Below, in pieces: positions 47,701 through 57,100 of a DNA stretch of 64,000 bases (within the stretch, counting starts at the first letter, position 1; every line of letters starts with the position of its first letter). A program made the translations under genes and the position numbers. The notes below the pieces were generated by a model, which had not been told where the DNA came from, did not search any database, and saw only the letters and a program-made list of their open reading frames with translations. This DNA is from Shewanella sairae (GTDB lineage Bacteria; Pseudomonadota; Gammaproteobacteria; Enterobacterales; Shewanellaceae): positions 1-64,000 of the forward strand of contig NZ_JAKILT010000013.1 of assembly GCF_023283535.1 (NCBI RefSeq), written 5' to 3'.

Positions 47701-49176
47701 ACACTTACTGAGACTATCAATTCACCAGACGGCAGTACCAGCGAGACTTTAGTGCTTGAGCACAGTGATCAGTTTGTTTCTAAACCCGATGGTTTTCATT
47801 TCTTTAATGGCTCAGGCGTTAATGGTTGCAAAGGTGCAAGCTGTAATATTCTAGAGGAAGCGGGTGACGATTTTGCAATGAACGTAAAAGCGGTGTGTGG
47901 TGCGGACGATGGCACTAGCTATAAAGACCGTTCCGCACTTAAGAATTTCAGATTTTCCGATATGAAAATTAAGTCTGTGTTGCAAGCACCATTGCTGAGT
48001 AATGGTGATGATAAAGATGGAACACTAGGCACGTTAGGGCTTGCCGAGATTAGTTTTACTAAAACGAATAGTGCACCGTTAACAGTGACCAATCAAACAT
48101 ACTCTGAAGTCGGGGCCATGAGCTTAGCGCTCGATGGTGATGTTAACTACTTAGGAACGACTATCGAAGAGGCAAAATCAACGAGTGATCTATTTGGCCG
48201 TTTTACGCCTTATTTCTTAAGGGTAGAAGCTAATTCTCCAAAGCTTCAAGCCCAATGTAATAGCTTTACCTATATGGACCAGCCTTTTGGTTTTCAGTCA
48301 GGTTCAGAGCCTACCATCGCCGTAAAAGGAATGAATAAAGCGGGCGCTGAAACTGGCAACTATCAAATTGGTGATTGGTGGCGTTATAAAGGTAATCAAT
48401 GGTTAAATCGAACTTATAGTGACACCTCTGGTGCGACATCAGTTGATGGTGCAGCCTTGCAAATTCTCGATGCGTCACCAGCTTCTGAACAAGTAAATTA
48501 TTACCCTCAGGATGATACTAATTTAGTACGCAGGGCTTATTTAATTGATACCGAATTACATTATGCGCGTACATCGTCGCTAGCAATCCCTTTTAATGCG
48601 CAATTTGACTTGCAACTGCCGCAAGCTGGCGTCACCGATAGTGATGGTATTTGTTATCGAGACTCTGCAGACTCAGCTTGTTTAGACTTCACCTTCAATG
48701 ACATTGCTAAAGATGATGCTTTTGCCATGCGTTACGGTCGGTTTATTTTACAAAACGGCTATGGGCCATCTACTGAAGAGCTTCGCCTCGCAGTGAATAC
48801 CCAGTTTGTGAATAGCGGTGGCGTTTGGGAAGTTAATTCAGCTGATATGTGCTCGGAGTTTAATACGACGAGTGCAACCGAGTCTGCAGAGGTAGGCCTG
48901 TACCTTACACCTGATACAGGACTTGAAGCGGTTAAAGGTTATACCCAAACAGGGGGGACGGGTCAGTCTGGTATGATTGATGATGGTAATAGCTTTATCT
49001 ATTTCCCGGCGCCGAATGCGGACGGAGAAGTGGGTTTACAGCAACACGTCGATAAATGGCTAAAATGGTATTGGAATTTTGATTCTACCAGCGGGTTACA
49101 GGATCCAAGAGCGACCGCTAATTTTGGTACTTACCGTGGTCATGATCGCATTATTTATTGGCGAGAAGTGAATTAA
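44737..49176 (+). CDS. mshQ: MSHA biogenesis protein MshQ, large PA14-containing putative tip adhesin
   Basis: A secreted protein of about 1479 residues with an N-terminal signal peptide ending near QPASAADW. After a Gly-rich beta-rich section (about residues 30-285) comes a PA14-like domain (about 305-465; LYLGLFEGYIDAPETGEYTF, IDGDDAIELLIDG). A beta domain with VVMAMPTID follows, and then a long C-terminal part of the MshQ/DUF6701 type. Many cysteines suggest disulphides. GTG at 44737 is preferred (GAGG nine bases before) over TTG at 44728. As the last gene after the minor pilins and far too large to be a pilin, it is the best tip-adhesin candidate; that role is inferred. Confidence 0.85.
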   Translation: MTRLSQCIFAVLLYLVLAVSAQPASAADWNWQDTFNEGLNSYTANGEINFTSNGKLYNAPIRGQLPSFNVREDTKSCVPSGMKAKNCKSGRYTASLPSTRLPFSQCRSNSDINLGPPSSANGEIIVPVGHYGSITSREDGGTITFQSGTGENIYRIKSLDVRGGVLRLAPGQYWIENLNIASKAIVVVPHNYFGSVAIFVGNDFTLSNTVQTYTSDSFLIYGYSDIDIAATTTFRGHAVAEGRLSLGRATDVVGALTSDYISVPMDARVNYDATAHKIDVIPNCGEDAPNPAVPAQCPAEQSNVEGLTYRTYDARAWSTGNNSPVNHGQFNDLIDQVRKTTYQIGESIETNFDQKGDGINPHSDEDADQDLYLGLFEGYIDAPETGEYTFAIDGDDAIELLIDGEVITGFYNRHGTCNCLTKQGKVSLEKGTHTIELRLHEATGQEAFRLYWQPPSANSLTIVPKEQLLTCPAPQFEFGQVELDGNGVATVYFKNSYAAAPVVMAMPTIDITGTNDNSDRPSTIRVNYLTDQYAQIQQINSNPPWGLNKKMTKIDYFVMEPGYRFIERGSALQAGSVSTTFYQGKNTTGPNRGYQSIDFDHNFGARPAMIGQALTRANNRFITTVINDVDLNGSDFNIAIEGSEVSGGIWQPELLGYAAGLGRGTISVADEEIIFKFGHALNHGSGNSVRTLSQQCAFNNSYFEKGFLAQPITIANKNQRNGGDGGWVRRCLKDEFNNDVSFALDEDLNDGERQHIAESIGYFAFEIAAEPPAVNHYRISFDSGALSCAAKPITVQACADADCTSLLNDPASVVITKNGADYTTADVVGSAQVNIWHPQGGLVTLGLGNTVPSGEFFCYIDGNLVDNSQCQLSFENSGIYFDIDDLTACKNSANFEMYAVKKDELTQQCTPLFANQTKPISMAFNYITPDAAEVNATEKLTINSLHSPETSKDIAGGDSQELQVHFDANGKALLNVNYPEAGKVELAATLTETINSPDGSTSETLVLEHSDQFVSKPDGFHFFNGSGVNGCKGASCNILEEAGDDFAMNVKAVCGADDGTSYKDRSALKNFRFSDMKIKSVLQAPLLSNGDDKDGTLGTLGLAEISFTKTNSAPLTVTNQTYSEVGAMSLALDGDVNYLGTTIEEAKSTSDLFGRFTPYFLRVEANSPKLQAQCNSFTYMDQPFGFQSGSEPTIAVKGMNKAGAETGNYQIGDWWRYKGNQWLNRTYSDTSGATSVDGAALQILDASPASEQVNYYPQDDTNLVRRAYLIDTELHYARTSSLAIPFNAQFDLQLPQAGVTDSDGICYRDSADSACLDFTFNDIAKDDAFAMRYGRFILQNGYGPSTEELRLAVNTQFVNSGGVWEVNSADMCSEFNTTSATESAEVGLYLTPDTGLEAVKGYTQTGGTGQSGMIDDGNSFIYFPAPNADGEVGLQQHVDKWLKWYWNFDSTSGLQDPRATANFGTYRGHDRIIYWREVN

Positions 49177-49190
49177 ATGACAATATTTTA

Positions 49191-49219
49191 GAGTGAGACA
49201 AGGTATTGGCTCACTCTTT
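49191..49219 (+). terminator. Hairpin at the end of the MSHA locus
   Basis: GAGTGAG (49191-49197) pairs with CTCACTC (49210-49216), extended inward by CAA/TTG across a mismatch, and followed by TTTA. The T tract is short, so termination may be partial. Confidence 0.55.
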
Positions 49220-49274
49220 AGCATTTATATCGCAAAAAACACGGTTTCATTAGCAATTGTTAACCTCTCTGGTC

Positions 49275-49302
49275 TTGTGGATTTTAAGAAGCGTGATAAA
49301 GT
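49275..49302 (+). promoter_or_regulatory. Candidate mreB promoter
   Basis: TTGTGG (49275-49280) and TAAAGT (49297-49302) are spaced by 16 bases, with an extended TG one base before the -10. It lies 47 bases upstream of mreB. Judged by eye only. Confidence 0.35.
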
Positions 49303-49309
49303 TACCTGA

Positions 49310-50398
<1,089 letters not shown>

Positions 50399-50410
50399 CC
50401 ACGGTTAAAA

Positions 50411-50431
50411 AGGGCGGTTTTCAACCGCCCT
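50411..50431 (+). promoter_or_regulatory. Hairpin between mreB and mreC
   Basis: A perfect 9-bp stem (AGGGCGGTT at 50411-50419 with AACCGCCCT at 50423-50431) has a TTC loop and ends 8 bases before the mreC ATG. There is only a poor T stretch. It is likely a partial terminator or a processing barrier giving more mreB than mreCD. Confidence 0.55.
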
Positions 50432-50439
50432 AGTTTGTT

Positions 50440-51327
50440 ATGAAGCCTATTTTTGCTCGCGGAATATCCAATCAATTTAGACTAACACTGGCTGTAATTT
50501 TGTCGGTGATTTTGCTTGTCGCTAATGACAGGCTTGAACCTGTGCGTAACTCCCTCTCTTCGCTATTAAGCCCTTTGCAATACGTTGCGAATATCCCCGG
50601 GGCACTGCTGGATCTTTCTGCTGAAAGTTTGGCTACTCGCAATATGTTAGCCAAGCAAAATAAAGAGTTACTGCGTCATCAATTACTGATGAGTGAGCGC
50701 TTACAGCGTTTTGAGCATCTACGCCAAGAAAACGATCGTCTGCGTGGGTTACTAGGCTCGCCAGTACATATGGATGCAAAAAAGGTCGTGGCTGAAGTCA
50801 TGGAAGTAGCTAGCGATCCTTTCCATCAGTATGTAGTCCTTAATCATGGTTCACGCAGTGGTGTATTTGTTGGTCAGCCGGTGGTCGATGCTCAAGGTGT
50901 GGTTGGTCAAGTCGTTCAGGTGAGTGAATTAACTAGCAGAGTTCTATTGTTGTCGGATACGACCCATGGCATTCCTGTCAGAATTACTCGTAATGATGTA
51001 CGTCTAATGGCTGTGGGTACGGGTGTACTTGATGAATTAGAGCTTAGGCATGTGGCCAAGAGTACCGACGTGCGGGTTGGCGATCTGTTGGTGTCATCAG
51101 GGTTAGGTAAACGCTTTCCTGAGGGCTACCCAGTTGCTCGGGTAATGAGCGTAGAAAAAGACGATGGTAAGAGTTATGCCACTGTGGTTGCACAGCCGTT
51201 AGCCGCTCTAGATAGAATTCGTTATTTATTATTACTTTGGCCAGATGTTGAGTCTGAAGAAGGCGAACTTTTACCGCCAAAAGGGGTGGTGGAAGCGATG
51301 AAAGCCAATCAAGAGGTCGCACCATGA
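50440..51327 (+). CDS. mreC: Rod shape-determining protein MreC
   Basis: A bitopic protein of the elongation machinery. A membrane helix (about residues 14-30), a coiled coil (about 62-105) and two beta domains (about 110-275) are seen. Length is 295 residues. No ribosome binding site is recognisable before the ATG because the mreB-mreC hairpin occupies that place. It overlaps mreD by ATGA. Confidence 0.95.
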   Translation: MKPIFARGISNQFRLTLAVILSVILLVANDRLEPVRNSLSSLLSPLQYVANIPGALLDLSAESLATRNMLAKQNKELLRHQLLMSERLQRFEHLRQENDRLRGLLGSPVHMDAKKVVAEVMEVASDPFHQYVVLNHGSRSGVFVGQPVVDAQGVVGQVVQVSELTSRVLLLSDTTHGIPVRITRNDVRLMAVGTGVLDELELRHVAKSTDVRVGDLLVSSGLGKRFPEGYPVARVMSVEKDDGKSYATVVAQPLAALDRIRYLLLLWPDVESEEGELLPPKGVVEAMKANQEVAP

Positions 51328-51812
51328 GTTTACATGTGGCACATGGCCGCTGGGTGGTCTGGTTAAGCCTATTAGTGGCGATGTTATTTCAGATCATGCC
51401 TTTGCCAGATCTGGTAGAAGCTTGGCGTCCAGACTGGTTATTATTGGTTATCATCTACTGGGCGATGGCATTACCTCATAGATATAACATCCTAACAGCA
51501 TGGATACTTGGGGTGATGCTCGATATCTTGCTTGGAGCGACTTTAGGCATTCGAGCCTTTGCTATGTCAGTGGTTGTGTACGTTGTGGTGCTGCATTTTC
51601 AGCGTTTGCGTAACTTCCCTATGTGGCAACAAGCACTGGTTGTGGCGATGCAAGTCGCACTTTATAACTTAGTGGTATTTTGGGTCCAATTTGTTGCCGA
51701 CAGCGCTGTATTTGATATTAGTCTGTTTTACCCTGCAATTTCGAGCCTAGTTATGTGGCCGTGGATTTTTTGGATCCTGCGCCGTGTAAGACGTCTATAT
51801 AAGGTTCGATAA
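51324..51812 (+). CDS. mreD: Rod shape-determining protein MreD
   Basis: An integral inner-membrane protein of 162 residues with about five hydrophobic helices and the conserved PDWLLLVIIYWAMALPHR and GVMLDILLGATLGIRAF segments. It is coupled to mreC by ATGA. Confidence 0.95.
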   Translation: MSLHVAHGRWVVWLSLLVAMLFQIMPLPDLVEAWRPDWLLLVIIYWAMALPHRYNILTAWILGVMLDILLGATLGIRAFAMSVVVYVVVLHFQRLRNFPMWQQALVVAMQVALYNLVVFWVQFVADSAVFDISLFYPAISSLVMWPWIFWILRRVRRLYKVR

Positions 51813-51900
51813 CGGTCAATCTTAATTGTTTGCTTAGGTTTGCTCAGCCTAATTAATTATTGGGCAAGCCAACTGAGCTAGAATCGAAAAGGTACTTATT

Positions 51901-52497
51901 ATGAAGTTAGTCCTTGCCTCGGGTTCACCTCGTCGTAAAGAGTTGTTAGGTCAATTAGGCTTTTTAAGCACTAATAATACAGCGCCATTTGAATTTGAGA
52001 TTTTAGCTGCTGATATTGATGAAAGTCATCAAGCCGGTGAGTCAGCAACAGACTTTGTTGTGCGCTTAGCTAAAGAGAAAGCGTTAGCAGGTTTAGCACT
52101 TTACGGTGAAGCTAAAAATGCCGTTGTGTTGGGTTCTGACACCATTGTTGTACAAGGTGATACGATTTTAGGTAAGCCAACAGATGCCGCAAATGCAGCG
52201 GAAATACTGGCAAGCCTTTCAGGAAAGCGTCATCAAGTGATGACGGCAGTTGCGCTAACTGATGGTTGCAAAACCATAAGCAGATTAGTGACAACTCAAG
52301 TGCAATTTTGCACGTTAACCCAAGCCGATATTTTAGCTTATATCGCAACGGGTGAGCCTATGGATAAAGCCGGTGCATACGGGATCCAAGGGTTAGGTGG
52401 AAATTTTGTTGAAGCTATCGAGGGCAGTTATTCCGCGGTAGTAGGGTTACCTTTGGTAGAAACCCGTGCGTTGTTGTGTGAGATGCAAGTTTTATAG
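51901..52497 (+). CDS. yhdE: Maf-family nucleoside triphosphate pyrophosphatase (YhdE type)
   Basis: Hydrolyses dTTP/UTP and modified pyrimidine triphosphates to monophosphates, a house-cleaning role. The Maf signature [11 protein letters not shown] and the catalytic ADIDESH, GSDTIV, GKP and [13 protein letters not shown] are present. Its position after mreBCD and before rng matches E. coli yhdE. Length is 198 residues. Confidence 0.93.
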   Translation: MKLVLASGSPRRKELLGQLGFLSTNNTAPFEFEILAADIDESHQAGESATDFVVRLAKEKALAGLALYGEAKNAVVLGSDTIVVQGDTILGKPTDAANAAEILASLSGKRHQVMTAVALTDGCKTISRLVTTQVQFCTLTQADILAYIATGEPMDKAGAYGIQGLGGNFVEAIEGSYSAVVGLPLVETRALLCEMQVL

Positions 52498-52563
52498 CAA
52501 TAAATAGAGTCATAAATAGGCCTTACCCGCCCAGCTATATAACACATTGAAAGCAGACTATTA

Positions 52564-52597
52564 CTGATAAATGAATCAAAATTGGCTCATTTATCAG
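52564..52597. other. Perfect 11-bp inverted repeat between maf and rng
   Basis: CTGATAAATGA (52564-52574) and TCATTTATCAG (52587-52597) form a perfect stem with a 12-base loop and no T tract. It could be an operator or an mRNA end structure. Confidence 0.5.
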
Positions 52598-52655
52598 ATC
52601 ACAATCTACGCCAAATCCTTTTTTAATTTAGCTATTTCCCTAAGTGGGGTGAGTT

Positions 52656-54164
52656 GTGAGTAGAAGTCGATTCGCGCAAAACAGAGTGCAGAAAAAAATA
52701 GGCTCTGAACTCTTAATCAATGTAACACCTACAGAAGCTCGAGTGGCATTAGTGGAGCATGGTGTACTGCAAGAAGTTCATATCGAGCGACGTATGAAAC
52801 GTGGCTTGGTTGGCAATATTTATAAAGGCAAAGTCAGTCGAGTACTACCCGGTATGCAGGCAGCTTTTGTTGATATCGGCTTAGATAAAGCCGCATTCCT
52901 ACATGCTTCAGATATTGTGCCGCATACAGAGTGTGTTGCTGACGTTGAAAAGGGCAACTTTGTTGTGCGTGATATTGCTGAGCTTGTTAGGCAAGGTCAG
53001 GACATTATGGTGCAAGTGGTAAAAGATCCACTCGGCACAAAAGGCGCACGCCTAACAACAGATATCACCTTACCTTCACGCTATCTTGTATTTATGCCTG
53101 GTTCGAGCCACGTAGGGGTTTCTCAGCGAATCGAGTCAGAAGCTGTCCGTGCCCGCTTAAAGAAAATTACCCAGCCATTCGTTGATGATGACGGCGGTTT
53201 TATTATTCGCACAGCGGCAGAAAGCGCCGGTGAAGATGAGTTAATCCAAGACGCAGGCTTTTTACGACGCGTGTGGGCTAAAGTTAGCGAGCGCCGTAAG
53301 CGCCGCGGCGTTTCTTTGTTATATCAAGACTTAGCGCTGCCAGTGCGCATTGTGCGCGACTTTGTTGGTACTGAGCTAGATCAAATTCAAGTTGATTCGG
53401 CGCAGACCTATGAAGAGTTACAACAATTTGCGCAAGAGTTCATGCCTGAAATTGCTGAAAAACTAGAGCACTATAATGGACCGATCCCCATTTTCGATCT
53501 GTATGACGTTGAAAATGAAGTGCAAAGAGCGCTCGGGCGTAAAGTTGAGCTAAAATCAGGTGGCTATTTGATCATAGATCAAACCGAGGCAATGACCACG
53601 GTTGATATTAATACCGGCGCTTTTGTTGGTCATCGTAATTTAGAAGAAACCATCTTTAATACTAACCTAGAAGCAACGCACGCGATTGCCCGCCAACTGC
53701 GACTGCGTAATTTAGGCGGCATTATTATTATCGATTTTATCGATATGCTTAATAATGAACATAAAAAACGTGTGCTTGCCAGTTTAGAAAGCGCTTTAGC
53801 CAACGATCGAGTTAAAACTAATATCAGCGGATTCTCAGGCCTAGGGCTGGTGGAGATGACGCGAAAACGTACTCGAGAAAGCCTAGAGCATGTACTCTGT
53901 GGTGAGTGCCCTGCATGCCAAGGCACCGGCAACCTCAAGACAGTTGAAACCGTATCTTATGAAATTTTCAGAGAGATAATTCGCTTGAGCCGTGTTTATG
54001 ATGCCGATGAGTTTTTAGTCTACTGTGCACCTGCGGTTTATCAGAGCCTAAAAGGCGATGAGAGCCATCTACTTGGCGAACTTGAAGTTTATATTGGTAA
54101 GCGGGTGCGACTGCAAAGTGAGCCTATGTATGCACAGAATAAATTTGATGTGGTGATAATGTAG
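52656..54164 (+). CDS. rng: Ribonuclease G
   Basis: An endoribonuclease of the RNase E/G family that matures the 16S rRNA 5' end and degrades some mRNAs. Signatures are an S1 domain (MQAAFVDIGLDKAAFLHASDI), the metal-binding VDINTGAF and IIIDFIDM, and the zinc-link CGECPACQGTG. The 502 residues exceed the E. coli protein (489) by an N-terminal extension of about 13 residues. The start is GTG at 52656; a GTG at 52686 is an alternative. Confidence 0.95.
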   Translation: MSRSRFAQNRVQKKIGSELLINVTPTEARVALVEHGVLQEVHIERRMKRGLVGNIYKGKVSRVLPGMQAAFVDIGLDKAAFLHASDIVPHTECVADVEKGNFVVRDIAELVRQGQDIMVQVVKDPLGTKGARLTTDITLPSRYLVFMPGSSHVGVSQRIESEAVRARLKKITQPFVDDDGGFIIRTAAESAGEDELIQDAGFLRRVWAKVSERRKRRGVSLLYQDLALPVRIVRDFVGTELDQIQVDSAQTYEELQQFAQEFMPEIAEKLEHYNGPIPIFDLYDVENEVQRALGRKVELKSGGYLIIDQTEAMTTVDINTGAFVGHRNLEETIFNTNLEATHAIARQLRLRNLGGIIIIDFIDMLNNEHKKRVLASLESALANDRVKTNISGFSGLGLVEMTRKRTRESLEHVLCGECPACQGTGNLKTVETVSYEIFREIIRLSRVYDADEFLVYCAPAVYQSLKGDESHLLGELEVYIGKRVRLQSEPMYAQNKFDVVIM

Positions 54165-57100
54165 TGCCATCAGATACCTGTGCGCCGAAAAAGCGCTCTT
54201 TTAGTCTTGCACGTTTTTGTTGGCAATCTCTTGCTATCGTTTTAGTGCTATTTGCGTTAACAGTAAGCCTATTTAGAGGCTTACTGCCGCAACTTGATCA
54301 GGTTCGTATGGAGCTGATTAGCTTCGTAAAGTCTGAATATAACGTTGAAGTTGAAGTGGGGAAGCTTGCTGCAGAATGGCAGGCGTACGGCCCTGCCTTA
54401 ACGGTTAAAAACTTCGTATTGCCTGCTCAAGAAAACCTCCCAGTTACTCTGCTTTTCAATCAAGTGCATGTTAAGTTTGATTTTTGGCAGTCTCTAGTTA
54501 CCGCTTCGCCGCAAATTGAAGATGTTATTTTTGATGGTGTAAATGTGGCGTTAGATCTTGATCGTTTACAGGCGATGACCCCAAAAGACTCAAGCAGTCA
54601 AATGCAAACTGATTGGCTATATAAGTTGCTACTTGAGCAGTTAGATCGATTTTCTATAACGGATGCAAGATTTCAATTGCTCAGCAAACGCCATGATTAT
54701 CGACCGATTTTCATTAAAGATATGCGTTGGCGAAATACTCACAACCGTCATCGCGGTGAAGGCAAACTATTTCTCGATCACGAGGCATCTGAAGTTGAAA
54801 AGCTGGCATTGAGTGTTGATCTAAAAGGAAGTGGTTACCGCCCCGAATCAATCGCAGGGCAATTTTATCTCGCAGCTAGTTCGCTGGATATTGGCGAGTG
54901 GGCGTCAAGACAGCCTAATCCATATGACAAGAGCAAAAGCTTGCCTTTAGAAGGTGTGGTCAACTTACAGGCTTGGGCCGGTTTTTCGAACCGCAGCATC
55001 AACAGTGTAACTGCTGAGTTTCAACCAAGTTGGTTAGAGTGGTTCCTTAGTGGGGAGCAGCAAAAGTTTACCATTAATTCTGGCGCACTTGTTTGGCAAC
55101 CAGAGGCGGAAGGCTGGCATCTTAACAGCCATGAATTGAACTTTTCGACTAATGAGTTCACTTGGCCCGCGCTGTCATTGATGGCTCACAAAACAGAGCA
55201 AGGTGTTAGTGCCAAGCTTAGTCAACTTCAGCTGGATATGTTGTTGCCTTTACTGCCGCTAATCCCTGGAATTGGGCTAGATACGCTGCAGACTTGGCAA
55301 TCGTTAAAGCCGATGGGAAAGGTAAAAGATATCAACGCCCAATGGCAAAATTTATATCAACCACCTAAGGTTTCATTGGAATTGGATAAGGTTGCTTGGG
55401 CTGCACATAACGGCATCCCTGGACTTGCACCATTTGATGCAAACATTAGCTATGTTGATACAGAAATAGGCTTTAATCTACCGAAGCAAAACTATCTAAT
55501 TGATTTTGATGGTGGCTTTGAGGCTCCACTTAATATACAAGGCGCTAGCTTTAGTGGTGATTTTAATTTATCTGACTCAGCTTTATCGCTTCCTCAAGTA
55601 CATTTTAGTAATCAAGACTTAGATATTAAAGCCGGGGTAAGGCTTGAATTTACCGATGCCATGCATATGGCGTTACTCGCTGATGTCGACATTAATGATG
55701 TTTCGAACATACATGACTATTTCCCACTTAAGGGCATGAGTAGTGAGCTGGTTAGTTATTTAACTACAGCGCTGCAAGCGGGTAAAAGCGATGATGCTGT
55801 GGTGGTTTGGCACGGGGCTTTTAGCAATTATCCCTATGCAAGCCATGATGGTATTTTTCAGGCGGGCTTTACTTTAACTGATGCCACTTTTGAATTTGAA
55901 CCAAGCTGGCCAGCCGTCGATCAATTGAACCTTTCAGCCTTGTTTGAAAACGCGGCGATGGATCTTTGGATCAATCAAGGACAACTGCTAGATGTGAATG
56001 CCAGTGGTGCTTATATTGGTATTCCTGCTTTAGGCGAAAAAAGCTTATTAAAAGTGAAGCTCGATCTGGCTACTCAAGCAGAAGCTGCTAATGAAGTTAT
56101 TCAACAATCGCCTTTAGTTGATTCTGTTGGTGCAACACTTGATGTGGTGCAGATCTCGGGTGATATCACCGGTAAGATTGACCTTAGTATTCCGCTTTAT
56201 GATGGCGAAACTGAAGTCATAAAAGGCACGGTTAATTTTAAAGATACACCAGTTTATATTACTGAGCCGGGGATCCAACTCGACAAGGTTACAGGCCAGC
56301 TGCAGTTTGTTAATGATGTCGTTAGCGGCTCAGGTTTTAGTGCGACTATGTATCAACAACCGCTGCAATTTAGCTTCGATACTGAGAGTATGAATCAAAA
56401 TTATGGTGTAAACGTTGATTTAGAGGGGCAATGGCAATTAGCTGAGTTACCTAAAGAACTGCATAACCCATTAAGTGACTACTATAAGGGGCAAGCTAAT
56501 TGGATTGGCGATTTAAGGCTGATCTTCGATCCTATCGGTTACCGCATCCAAGCGCGAGTCGAGTCAGATTTGTTAGGAACCGAGCTTAATTTGCCAAGGC
56601 CTTTTGCTAAAAGTGCTGATCAAACTAAGCTGTTAGTTGCCGAGCTTATTGGTGACAACAAACAAGCGTCGTTAGGTATTAAGCTGGATAACCAAATGGA
56701 ATTTTGGGGTGGCTTTGACGCAAACTCAGGTAATGCACTTGCCCACTATGACATATTACTCGGGCGTCTATTTAAGCCGGGCGATATGCTGCGTAAAAGC
56801 CAAGGTCATTTGCAAATTGATATCGACGATACGGAGTTTTCGCCTTGGCTGCCGATCATTGAAGGCTTTGTCGCCGAAAAGAAGCCAGAGCAAACGTCTA
56901 ACGAGTCAGCGGTTAATCTAGCTGGAGCTGCAAACTTCTTCCCGGCTCTTGTTTCAATTGATGCAGATTTTAATCGTTTCGATTTAATGGGGCAGCCTTT
57001 AGCTGAGCTTCATTTTAGTGCTGAGCCAACGGAGCATGCGTGGCGCTTTGATATTACTTCGCAAGAGTTTGATGGGCGTATTGATTTCTACCCAGACTGG

